From: JALZKA01 sp963715405
Lineage (GTDB): Bacteria > Actinomycetota > Thermoleophilia > Solirubrobacterales > 70-9
NCBI GenBank assembly: GCA_963715405.1
Contig: OY970239.1
Location: 248,001-312,000 of the forward strand
Length of the DNA: 64,000 nucleotides
Direction of reading: 5' to 3'
Shown here piece after piece: positions 1 through 13,890 of the stretch. A program made the translations under genes and the position numbers. The notes under the pieces are model-generated. The model worked only from the letters and a program-made list of their open reading frames with translations, did not search any database and was not told the origin of the DNA. How positions within the stretch are numbered: position 1 is the stretch's first letter; the number at the start of each line of letters is the position of its first letter.

Positions 1-120
1 TTCTCGGGCGAGATCGCCGAGATCAACGAGGACGCACAGCGCCTCAAGATCCTCGTCTCCATCTTCGGCCGCGAGACTCCGGTCGAAGTCGGCTACGACC
101 AGGTGAAGAAGGTCGCGTAA
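1..120 (+). CDS. nusG: Transcription termination/antitermination protein NusG, C-terminal end (partial)
   Basis: The window opens inside a reading frame of 39 codons that ends in TAA at 118-120. The peptide reads FSGEIAEINEDAQRLKILVS and continues to a QVKKVA end, which matches the C-terminal KOW domain of NusG. That domain contacts Rho or ribosomal protein S10 and couples transcription to translation. The next gene is rplK, the standard neighbour. The start and the N-terminal NGN domain lie outside the window. Confidence 0.93.
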   Translation, partial: FSGEIAEINEDAQRLKILVSIFGRETPVEVGYDQVKKVA

Positions 121-132
121 CCTCGATCCAAG

Positions 133-558
133 ATGGCCAAGAAGGTCCTGACAATGATCAAGCTCCAGATTCCCGCTGGAGCGGCCAACCCGGCGCCGCC
201 GGTCGGTCCCGCGCTGGGGCAGCACGGCGTGAACATCATGGACTTCTGCAAGGCGTTCAACGCGCAGACTCAGGCCGACGCGGGAACGATCATCCCCGTC
301 GAGATCACCGTCTTTGAGGACCGCTCGTTCACGTTCATCACCAAGACGCCGCCCGCCGCCGTCCTTATCCGTGAAGCGCTCAACATCCCCAAGGGCTCGG
401 GTGAGCCCAATCGCGAGAAGGTCGGCCAGATCACCCGCGCGCAGCTCCGCGAGATCGCCGAGCGCAAGATGCCCGACCTCAACGCAAACGACCTCGACGC
501 CGCCTCGAACATCATCGCCGGCACCGCCCGCTCGATGGGCGTCGACGTGGCGGACTGA
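133..558 (+). CDS. rplK: 50S ribosomal protein L11
   Basis: This 141-residue protein has the normal L11 length. L11 binds the GTPase-associated region of 23S rRNA, stimulates factor-dependent GTP hydrolysis and contributes to the thiostrepton site. The N-domain carries the proline-rich helix PPVGPALGQHGVNIMDFCKA, and the C-domain ends in the usual ARSMGVDV motif. The ATG at 133 lies 12 bases after the nusG stop and rplA follows after 3 bases, so the genes are probably co-transcribed. Confidence 0.98.
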   Translation: MAKKVLTMIKLQIPAGAANPAPPVGPALGQHGVNIMDFCKAFNAQTQADAGTIIPVEITVFEDRSFTFITKTPPAAVLIREALNIPKGSGEPNREKVGQITRAQLREIAERKMPDLNANDLDAASNIIAGTARSMGVDVAD

Positions 559-561
559 CGC

Positions 562-1323
562 ATGGCCAGTAAGCGCTCAAAGCGTTTTCGCGAGGCAATC
601 GGAAAGGTCGACCGGGAGCGGCAGTACCCACCCGCGGAGGCGGTCGCGCTCCTCAAGGAGACAGCGGGAACCAAGTTCGACGAGACCGTTGAGCTCCATA
701 TCCGCCTCGGCGTGAACGTCCGACACGCGGACGAGCAGCTTCGAGGGACGCTCGCGCTCCCGAACGGACTCGGCAAGGACGTCACCATCGCCGTCTTCGC
801 CGAGGGCGAGGCCGCGCGCGCTGCCGAGGAGGCGGGCGCCGATCACGTTGGAGCACAGGACCTCGCCGCCAAGGTCGAGGAGGGGTGGACCGATTTCGAC
901 GTCGCCATCTCGACGCCCGCCCTCATGGGCCCCGTCGTCTCCAAGCTAGGTCGCGTTCTCGGCCCGCAGGGCAAGATGCCAAACCCAAAGGTCGGCACGG
1001 TCACCGACGACATGGCCAAGGCGGTCGGCGAGGCCAAGTCGGGCAAGGTCGAGTATCGAACGGACCGCCAGGCCATCGTCCATCTCGCGATCGGCAAGGC
1101 CTCTTTCGACGAGCGCGCTCTCCTCGAGAACTACGCCGCGGTCATCGACGAGATCAGCCGCGCCAAGCCTGCCGCCGCAAAGGGCCGCTACTTCCTTTCG
1201 GTCGTCATCACAACTACGATGGGCCCCGGCATCAAGGTGGACACCGCGTTCACCGGCGTGGCGGACATCATGAGCACGCTCGAAGGCGAGCCGGCGGCAG
1301 AGCCCGAGCCCGCGCTGGCGTAG
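562..1323 (+). CDS. rplA: 50S ribosomal protein L1
   Basis: L1 forms the mobile stalk near the E site and in many bacteria represses its own mRNA. The two-domain L1 fold is evident, with the signature around GRVLGPQGKMPNPKVGTVT. At 253 residues it is about 20 longer than typical. The excess is a C-terminal acidic, proline-rich tail (EGEPAAEPEPALA), similar in character to tails on several other ribosomal proteins here. The ATG at 562 follows the rplK stop by 3 bases. Confidence 0.98.
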   Translation: MASKRSKRFREAIGKVDRERQYPPAEAVALLKETAGTKFDETVELHIRLGVNVRHADEQLRGTLALPNGLGKDVTIAVFAEGEAARAAEEAGADHVGAQDLAAKVEEGWTDFDVAISTPALMGPVVSKLGRVLGPQGKMPNPKVGTVTDDMAKAVGEAKSGKVEYRTDRQAIVHLAIGKASFDERALLENYAAVIDEISRAKPAAAKGRYFLSVVITTTMGPGIKVDTAFTGVADIMSTLEGEPAAEPEPALA

Positions 1324-1351
1324 CTACACTCCGCCGCACAACCCCTGCCCT

Positions 1352-1441
1352 CCGAAGACAGCTGGCCGGACCGAGTCCGTAACTCCAGCCGAGGTGGCGC
1401 CCGAGGACCGTTCTTCGAGCCCGCCTCCGTGCGGGCTTTTT
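1352..1441 (+). promoter_or_regulatory. Ribosomal protein L10 leader (autoregulatory mRNA structure)
   Basis: The rplA-rplJ gap contains CCGAAGACAGCTGG (1352-1365) and CCAGCCGAGGT (1384-1394). GCTGG and CCAGC can pair. This arrangement matches the known L10 leader family, in which the L10-(L7/L12)4 complex binds its own leader to control rplJL. The leader ends in an intrinsic-terminator-like hairpin just before rplJ, which fits control by attenuation. The family call is from memory of its conserved motifs; a covariance-model scan with RF00557 would test it. Confidence 0.75.
1418..1441 (+). terminator. Intrinsic terminator/attenuator at the end of the L10 leader
   Basis: A perfect 7-bp stem AGCCCGC (1418-1424) / GCGGGCT (1431-1437) with a 6-base loop runs straight into five Ts. 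It sits 14 bases before the rplJ start, so read-through must be regulated rather than absolute. Confidence 0.8.
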
Positions 1442-1454
1442 CATTGAGATAGAC

Positions 1455-2144
1455 ATGAGACGCGAAGAAAAATCAGCCGTAATCGACGAGCTCGCCGAGG
1501 ACCTCGGCGCCGCCGAGGCGATCTTCGCAGTCGACTACAAGGGCATCAGCGTCCCGCAGGCGGCGGAGCTTCGCGCGAAGCTCCGCGAGTCCGACGCCCA
1601 ATTCAAGGTCGTCAAGAACCGGCTCGCGAAGCTCGCCGCCGCAAAGGCGGGGACCGAGGACATCGACGACCTCCTCCAAGGCCCGATCGCACTCACGCTC
1701 ATCAAGGGCGACGCGGTAGTCGCGGCCAAGACGATCACGACCTTCACCAGAGAGCACGAGATCCTCGAATACCGGGGCGGGATCATGGACGGTGCGCCGC
1801 TTGACGCGGAGGGCTTCCAGGCCATCGCCCGCCTTCCCGGCCGTGACGTCCTTCACGGCCAGCTTGTCGGCCTCGCCGCAAGCCCGCTCACCGGCCTCGT
1901 CGCCGGGATGTCAAACCTGATCTCAGGCCTCGGCCGCCAACTCGCCCAGATCGCCGACCAAGGCCTCGTCACCGGCGAAGCACCAGAGCCCGAAGCACCG
2001 GTCGAGGAGCCAACGCCGGAGGAACCGCCGGTTGAGGAACCCCCGGCCGAAGAGCCGGCGCCCGAGCCCGAGGCGTCCACAGAACCGGAACCTGAACAAG
2101 AAACTGAAACCGAAACTGAAGACGAAACTCCCGAGGAGGACTGA
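1455..2144 (+). CDS. rplJ: 50S ribosomal protein L10 with long acidic C-terminal tail
   Basis: L10 anchors the L7/L12 dimers of the ribosomal stalk. Residues 1-175 are a normal L10: MRREEKSAVIDELAEDL start, FKVVKNRLAKLA, and a helical end that binds L7/L12. The total of 229 residues exceeds the usual ~170 because of a ~55-residue tail of Glu, Pro and Thr (repeats of EEP, PEPE and ETET). The tail should be disordered and strongly negative. The ATG lies downstream of the L10 leader terminator, and rplL follows after 2 bases. Confidence 0.97.
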   Translation: MRREEKSAVIDELAEDLGAAEAIFAVDYKGISVPQAAELRAKLRESDAQFKVVKNRLAKLAAAKAGTEDIDDLLQGPIALTLIKGDAVVAAKTITTFTREHEILEYRGGIMDGAPLDAEGFQAIARLPGRDVLHGQLVGLAASPLTGLVAGMSNLISGLGRQLAQIADQGLVTGEAPEPEAPVEEPTPEEPPVEEPPAEEPAPEPEASTEPEPEQETETETEDETPEED

Positions 2145-2146
2145 AA

Positions 2147-2536
2147 ATGGCAGCAACCACAACGGAAGACTGGATCGAGGAACTCAAGGGCATCACGGTG
2201 CTCGAGCTCTCAGAGCGCATCAAGGCGCTCGAGGAGGAGTTCGGCGTCTCGGCGACGGCGGTCGCCGCGGCCGCGCCGGCTGCCGCGGGTGGCGGGGGCG
2301 ACGGCGCCGCTGCCGAGGAGGAGTCGTCAACGGTCGACGTCATTCTCACGGGCGCGGGCGACAAGAAGGTCCCGGTCATCAAGGCGGTCCGCGCGGCTAC
2401 GGGCCTGGGCCTGAAGGAGGCCAAGGCGGTCGTTGACGACGCGCCCCAGCCCGTCAAGGAGGGCATCGAGCGGGACGAGGCCGAGAAGCTCAAGGCCGAT
2501 CTGGAAGAAGCCGGCGCAACGGTCGAGCTCAAGTAA
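2147..2536 (+). CDS. rplL: 50S ribosomal protein L7/L12
   Basis: This is the stalk protein that recruits translational GTPases, 129 residues, the normal length. It has an N-terminal dimerisation helix pair (WIEELKGITVLELSERIKAL), an Ala/Gly-rich hinge near residues 40-60, and a C-terminal factor-binding domain with the family signature KVPVIKAVRAATGLGLKEAK. It is translated right after rplJ (2-base gap), as expected for coordinated control by the L10 leader. Confidence 0.98.
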   Translation: MAATTTEDWIEELKGITVLELSERIKALEEEFGVSATAVAAAAPAAAGGGGDGAAAEEESSTVDVILTGAGDKKVPVIKAVRAATGLGLKEAKAVVDDAPQPVKEGIERDEAEKLKADLEEAGATVELK

Positions 2537-2573
2537 TCGACGAACCGCAACTCAGCGGGCGTGGCCGGTGTTG

Positions 2574-2579
2574 TATATT
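2574..2579 (+). promoter_or_regulatory. Candidate -10 element upstream of rpoB
   Basis: TATATT stands out in the 119-base rplL-rpoB gap, 76 bases before the rpoB start. No convincing -35 hexamer is seen at 16-18 bases. A short T-run (2591-2595) follows, so partial attenuation between rplL and rpoB is also possible. Confidence 0.3.
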
Positions 2580-2655
2580 CATCGGTCGCGCCTTTTTCGC
2601 CCTCGAACTCACGCGCGGGGTTCGTACACATTCGACCATCTGAGGAGTCGCCCAG

Positions 2656-10199
<7,544 letters not shown>

Positions 10200-10253
10200 C
10201 CGTGGCACTTCGACAGCGCGGGCCTACGGCCGGCCTTGGTGGTACGTGTTGGG

Positions 10254-10544
10254 CTAGGCGCTGACGCGGCGGGAGGTGCGGGGTGCGACGGTGCGCTGGC
10301 GGCGGACTTCGTGACCGTCGCCGGGTAAGGGGAGTGCGTCGGGGTGCGGGCCGCCGCGGCGCGGGCCGCGGGGGCGCGACGGCTGGCGCCGGAAGCGGCC
10401 GAAGCGGTGTTCTTCGTTGCCCGTCTCGGGCGCTTCTTCAGGCGCCGTTTCCGCGCGGAACGCCCACCAGACGAGATAGAGCAGGAGACCCACGGGGACC
10501 TTCAGGACCACCATCAAGAAGAAGATCGGAACCCAGCCCTCCAC
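10254..10544 (-). CDS. Small single-pass membrane protein with basic tail
   Basis: I do not recognise a named family. From GTG at 10544 the 96-residue product starts VEGWVPIFFLMVVLKVPVGL, a single transmembrane segment ending LVWWAFRAE. A Pro/Arg/Gly-rich, strongly basic tail follows that should be cytoplasmic and disordered. The residues just upstream (VGVDFSE) also look protein-like, so the start may be GTG at 10601. It lies 85 bases downstream of the HAD-like gene on the same strand and convergent with rpoC. The function is unknown. Confidence 0.5.
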   Translation of the reverse strand: MEGWVPIFFLMVVLKVPVGLLLYLVWWAFRAETAPEEAPETGNEEHRFGRFRRQPSRPRGPRRGGPHPDALPLPGDGHEVRRQRTVAPRTSRRVSA

Positions 10545-10629
10545 CTCGCTGAAGTCTACCCCGACTACGAACGTCCCGCAATGGGCGCGATTGCGCCCCA
10601 CGTTGGACGCTCGCGGCGCGCAGGGCGGC

Positions 10630-11121
10630 TTACAGCTCGCGCGCCCAGGCGAGGATGGCTTCGACCTGCGCGTCGGTGAGGCCGACGTCGGACTCGGTCG
10701 GCACGAGCAGGGTTGGCGCACTTCGCTCGGCCGCCCAGGCGTGACAGCTCTCGTCCATGGAATCGTCGATCCAGGCCAGGGGGCGGCCCTGCGCGAACTC
10801 CTCGAGCGCCTCGAGCTTCCAGTGGGCGGTGCCGAAGCGGGCGCGCCCGCCGAAGGTCAGCGCCGGGAGGTCGTTCGCCAGCCCGAGAAGGTGGGGAAGA
10901 TGGTCGTTCGCCCGCTCCTCCCAGCCGGTCGCCCAGATCATCTCGAAGTGGTCGGCCAGCCGCAGAAGCCGCGGGCCCACCCCGTCGGCGATGCAATGTG
11001 CCACTCCGTCGATGAGGTGAAAGGTTCCCGGGATCTCATCCAGGGGACCGTCGAAGCCGAACAGGCTGATCACGCCGTCGACGTCCACGGCGAGGATTGG
11101 CCTGCCTGAATCCGCGCTCAC
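10630..11121 (-). CDS. HAD-like domain protein (Swiss-army-knife RNA-repair type)
   Basis: The start GTG at 11121 gives 163 residues beginning VSADSGRPILAVDVDGVISL. DVDGV (Asp13, Asp15) is a HAD motif I, and a later WIDDSMDE fits the acidic motif IV. The region FEMIWATGWEERAN resembles small HAD proteins annotated as nucleotide or RNA-repair phosphatases; this is from memory and the substrate is not known. Longer starts would run into the divergent rpsL gene (start 11165), so the GTG is preferred. It lies on the opposite strand to all neighbouring ribosomal genes. Confidence 0.75.
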   Translation of the reverse strand: MSADSGRPILAVDVDGVISLFGFDGPLDEIPGTFHLIDGVAHCIADGVGPRLLRLADHFEMIWATGWEERANDHLPHLLGLANDLPALTFGGRARFGTAHWKLEALEEFAQGRPLAWIDDSMDESCHAWAAERSAPTLLVPTESDVGLTDAQVEAILAWAREL

Positions 11122-11164
11122 AAGCGGGAGGCTAGCCGCCCAACACCCGCTACCCTTCGCCGCC

Positions 11165-11557
11165 GTGCCGTCCACGAATCAGCTCATCCGCAAGGGCCGT
11201 AAGGCCCCTCAGAAGAAGGTGACGACGCCTGGTCTCAAGTCGGGTCAGGGGCGCAAGCGGCGGAATTCCGCGCCTCAACGGCGTGGCGTTTGCACTCGCG
11301 TGTACACCGCGACGCCCAAGAAGCCCAACTCCGCGCTTCGCAAGGTCGCTCGCGTCCGCCTCACCAACGGCATGGAGGTCACGTGCTACATCCCGGGCGA
11401 GGGCCACAACCTGCAGGAGCACTCGGTCGTGCTCGTTCGCGGCGGTCGCGTCAAGGACCTTCCGGGAGTGCGATACAAGGTGATTCGCGGCACCCTCGAC
11501 GCCTCTGGCGTCTCCGACCGCAAGCAGTCCCGCTCGATGTACGGCGTGAAGAAATAG
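11165..11557 (+). CDS. rpsL: 30S ribosomal protein S12
   Basis: S12 lies at the decoding centre and controls fidelity. The protein is 130 residues from GTG at 11165 (MPSTNQLIRKGRK...). Both streptomycin-determining lysine regions are wild type: TPKKPNSALRKVARV and RGGRVKDLPGVRY. A streptomycin-sensitive ribosome is expected from this gene. rpsG follows after 54 bases. The usual third and fourth members of the str operon, fusA and tuf, are displaced by 1.8 kb. Confidence 0.98.
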   Translation: MPSTNQLIRKGRKAPQKKVTTPGLKSGQGRKRRNSAPQRRGVCTRVYTATPKKPNSALRKVARVRLTNGMEVTCYIPGEGHNLQEHSVVLVRGGRVKDLPGVRYKVIRGTLDASGVSDRKQSRSMYGVKK

Positions 11558-11611
11558 AGTGAGCGACTTGTCGCGAAACCATCTTGCCCCTAGTGGCAAC
11601 GGGATTTTCTA

Positions 11612-12082
11612 ATGCCTCGCAGAGCTCGCGCCCCGCAGCGCCCGGTTTCACCGGATGCCCAGCACCGAAGCCGCCTGGTCCAGCAGCTGATCAACAAGGT
11701 GATGCTCCACGGAAAGAAGGCGACCGCCGAGGAGATCGTCTACGACGCTCTGGCGGTCGTCGGCGAGCGCACGGGCCGTCCGCCCGTCGAGGTGCTCGAC
11801 GAGGCCATCACCGAGCTGACGCCGAACCTCGAAGTCAAGTCCCGCCGGGTCGGCGGCGCCACCTACCAGGTGCCGATCGAGGTCCCGGCACGCCGCGCCC
11901 GCACCCTCGCCGTGCGCTGGCTCGTCTCCTTCGCGCGAAACCGCAACGAGAAGTCGATGTCCGAGCGCCTCGCGCGCGAGATCATGGACGCGACCTCACA
12001 GCAGGGCGGCGCCTGGAAGCGGAAGGACGACATCTTCCGGATGGCGCAAGCGAATAAGGCTTTCGCGCACTACCGCTGGTAG
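11612..12082 (+). CDS. rpsG: 30S ribosomal protein S7
   Basis: S7 is the primary 16S rRNA 3'-domain binder, and in E. coli it is the str-operon autoregulator. It has 156 residues, the normal length. It shows the basic N-terminus MPRRARAPQRP, the core helix LVQQLINKVMLHGKKATAEE and the end MAQANKAFAHYRW. No fusA follows directly. A 250-base gap and two convergent genes come next. Confidence 0.98.
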   Translation: MPRRARAPQRPVSPDAQHRSRLVQQLINKVMLHGKKATAEEIVYDALAVVGERTGRPPVEVLDEAITELTPNLEVKSRRVGGATYQVPIEVPARRARTLAVRWLVSFARNRNEKSMSERLAREIMDATSQQGGAWKRKDDIFRMAQANKAFAHYRW

Positions 12083-12332
12083 CCGCGAGAACCTGCGCCC
12101 CGGGGCGCTCGAGCCGCGTGATACGTGCCCATGGCGGGCAGTGCAAAGGCCGCTTGGTGCCGCGACCTCGAAGCGATCACGCGCCGGCTTTTCCCGCTAG
12201 ACCACCGATACGGTGGTCAAAAGCGAAAAGTCAGGCTCCGGACGCAGCCTCCCCGTGGTTGCCCCTCAAGCGCTCCACGGCGTCGCGGGGCTGCGGCTGG
12301 CCCCCATGGCGTCCGCTGCTCTGCCGCGAGCT
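12083..12332 (+). other. Intergenic region between rpsG and a convergent membrane-protein gene
   Basis: I see no gene here. The one distinct structure is a perfect inverted repeat, GACCACCG (12200-12207) / CGGTGGTC (12211-12218), with a 3-base loop. No T-run follows on either strand, so its role, for example as transcript-end protection for the convergent units, is unproven. Confidence 0.5.
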
Positions 12333-12851
12333 CTAAGCCGCGTCGCGTTTCGCCGCCAGGGCCTTTCGCTTCGGCGTGCCGCGCCTGAAGAGCCCCCCGC
12401 GCAGGGTGACGAGTTGCTCCGGCGTCATCGTGGCGAGTGCGCCACCGGTCAGCGCTAGGCCGAGTGAGCCCAGCATCTCGAACCAGAAGCCTGCCTGGGG
12501 AACGGCCTCGGCGTCGATGAACGACTGGCGGGCGTCGTCGAGCGTGCCGACCTGACCGGCGTCTGGCAGGTCGATTACGAGGAAGAACAAGAGCGAGAGG
12601 ATCCCCATCGCAGCAACGGCGATTGCGGCAGGCTGGGACCCAGTGAAGATCGCGACCACCAGGGCGAAGAGTGCAAACACGGCCACCACGATGAGGGCAG
12701 GCCCGTGATGATCGATGACGCTTCGCTCCTCGAGCGGCTCGGCGCCGGGGGGCGTGAACTCGAACATCGTCATGAGCTGTGAGCAGAACAGGACGATCGC
12801 TGCTGCCGCGCACGCCCACGGCAGAAGACGCTCGAGCTTGCTCGCCCTCAA
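12333..12851 (-). CDS. Membrane protein of unknown function
   Basis: This 172-residue protein starts at TTG 12851 (LRASKLERLLPWACAAAAIV). The TTG is chosen because it overlaps the upstream gene's stop (TTGA) and places a hydrophobic helix at the N-terminus. Hydrophobic segments lie near residues 10-30, 50-70, 75-100 and 130-150, giving a predicted four-helix membrane protein. The loop between helices 3 and 4 is acidic and the C-terminus is basic (GTPKRKALAAKRDAA). No family is recognised. It is translationally coupled to the following 300-residue membrane protein, so the two may act together. Confidence 0.7.
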   Translation of the reverse strand: MRASKLERLLPWACAAAAIVLFCSQLMTMFEFTPPGAEPLEERSVIDHHGPALIVVAVFALFALVVAIFTGSQPAAIAVAAMGILSLLFFLVIDLPDAGQVGTLDDARQSFIDAEAVPQAGFWFEMLGSLGLALTGGALATMTPEQLVTLRGGLFRRGTPKRKALAAKRDAA

Positions 12852-13750
12852 CGGCCAGCCTCGGCGGCCCGGCGCGGCCTGCGCGGGCGGAACCTGGAAA
12901 GCAGAGCCTCGCGCCCGGGGCGTGCCCGGGTCTCGGCTTGCTTCCGCTCTGGGGTGAGGACCTTTAAAAGCACGGCTGCGAGGAGGATGAGGACGACGCC
13001 GGACACCAGTTGTGCCCAGAAACCCGTGAGAAGGTCTGCCCTCACGCTTTCGTAAGCGATCGCCTCGTTCCCCTCGTCGAGACCCTCCGGCCTGTCGACG
13101 AAGAGGCTGATCGCCACCACGAGCGCGCCCACAGGGATCAAGAGGCGCGCCAGCTTCGGGCGCCCGGCCGCACTGCCGGCGACGATCAGCGCGGCGAGGA
13201 TCGCGAGCGGCACGCCTACCCACCCGTGGGCGCTTCCAACGGTCTTTTCCGATACGGGAGGCGCCGTCACCACATCCTCAACCCCGACGTAGTTCGCCGT
13301 GCCCACCGTGATCGCCGACAGATCGGCCCACTGCGATCCGGCCAGTGCCGCGGCCGAGCAGAGCGCCACGACCACCGTCGCCCGAGCCGGCGTGACCGCG
13401 CGCTGAGCGGCCGCGAGCAACCGGCGGGCGAGTTGCCAGCCCTTGACGAGATACGGCCAAAGCCACCGCCATGCCGCCAGCACGTAGGCACCCAGGCGCT
13501 CTGCGAGGCCGAGGTACATCTCCCAAGGAATCCGGACGAGCTCCTTCGAGATCCCGAGGATCTCCACCCCGCTGCGCTTCGCAGCGGCTCCGAACGAGGA
13601 AGCGGCCTTGCCGGAGCGCTCCTTGAGCGCCTCGCGGCGACCGGCCGGATGGGGTGCCGGCGTCCTTCGCTCCTGGCGCTTCCGGGCACGTTCGCGCGCG
13701 GTCGATTTCGAGGACCTGGAAGGCCTCGAACCTGGCTTTCTCAGCCGCAT
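12848..13750 (-). CDS. Multi-pass membrane protein with basic N-terminal region
   Basis: The protein has 300 residues from ATG at 13750. Residues 1-60 are very basic (MRLRKPGSRPSRSSKSTARE) and probably cytoplasmic. Hydrophobic segments follow near 115-135, 170-195, 200-220 and 245-270, and the C-terminus is again Arg-rich. The segment between the first two helices (SAITVGTANYVGVEDVV) may be extracytoplasmic. I do not recognise the family. It is divergent from fusA, with 140 bases between starts, and its stop overlaps the start of the next membrane-protein gene. Confidence 0.7.
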   Translation of the reverse strand: MRLRKPGSRPSRSSKSTARERARKRQERRTPAPHPAGRREALKERSGKAASSFGAAAKRSGVEILGISKELVRIPWEMYLGLAERLGAYVLAAWRWLWPYLVKGWQLARRLLAAAQRAVTPARATVVVALCSAAALAGSQWADLSAITVGTANYVGVEDVVTAPPVSEKTVGSAHGWVGVPLAILAALIVAGSAAGRPKLARLLIPVGALVVAISLFVDRPEGLDEGNEAIAYESVRADLLTGFWAQLVSGVVLILLAAVLLKVLTPERKQAETRARPGREALLSRFRPRRPRRAAEAGR

Positions 13751-13777
13751 CTGGAGCTCATTTTGGGCATGCAGTCC

Positions 13778-13786
13778 TGCTATAGT
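13778..13786 (+). promoter_or_regulatory. Candidate extended -10 promoter for fusA-tuf
   Basis: TGCTATAGT matches an extended -10 element (TGn-TATAAT type) 105 bases upstream of fusA. Because rpsL-rpsG is separated from fusA by opposite-strand genes, fusA needs its own promoter and this is the best candidate. The -35 region is weak. Confidence 0.5.
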
Positions 13787-13805
13787 CAGGCGTCGCTCGC
13801 GGCCC

Positions 13806-13825
13806 GGCCCGAAAGGGTCTTTTTT
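13806..13825 (+). terminator. Terminator-like hairpin in the fusA leader (possible attenuator)
   Basis: GGCCC (13806-13810), GAAA tetraloop, GGGTC (13815-13819; one G-U pair), then six Ts. It lies between the candidate promoter and the fusA start, so it could attenuate fusA transcription. The stem is short and no antiterminator was worked out. Confidence 0.5.
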
Positions 13826-13890
13826 ATGCCCTCAGGCCGTCCGCAGAGCAAGGCCCGGACCTCTCTTTCAGAACACTCTCTCAAACAACC

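Noticed and set aside
12200..12218. Perfect inverted repeat after rpsG as an intrinsic terminator
   Set aside because: Neither strand has a T-run after the stem, so it is kept only as an unexplained hairpin.
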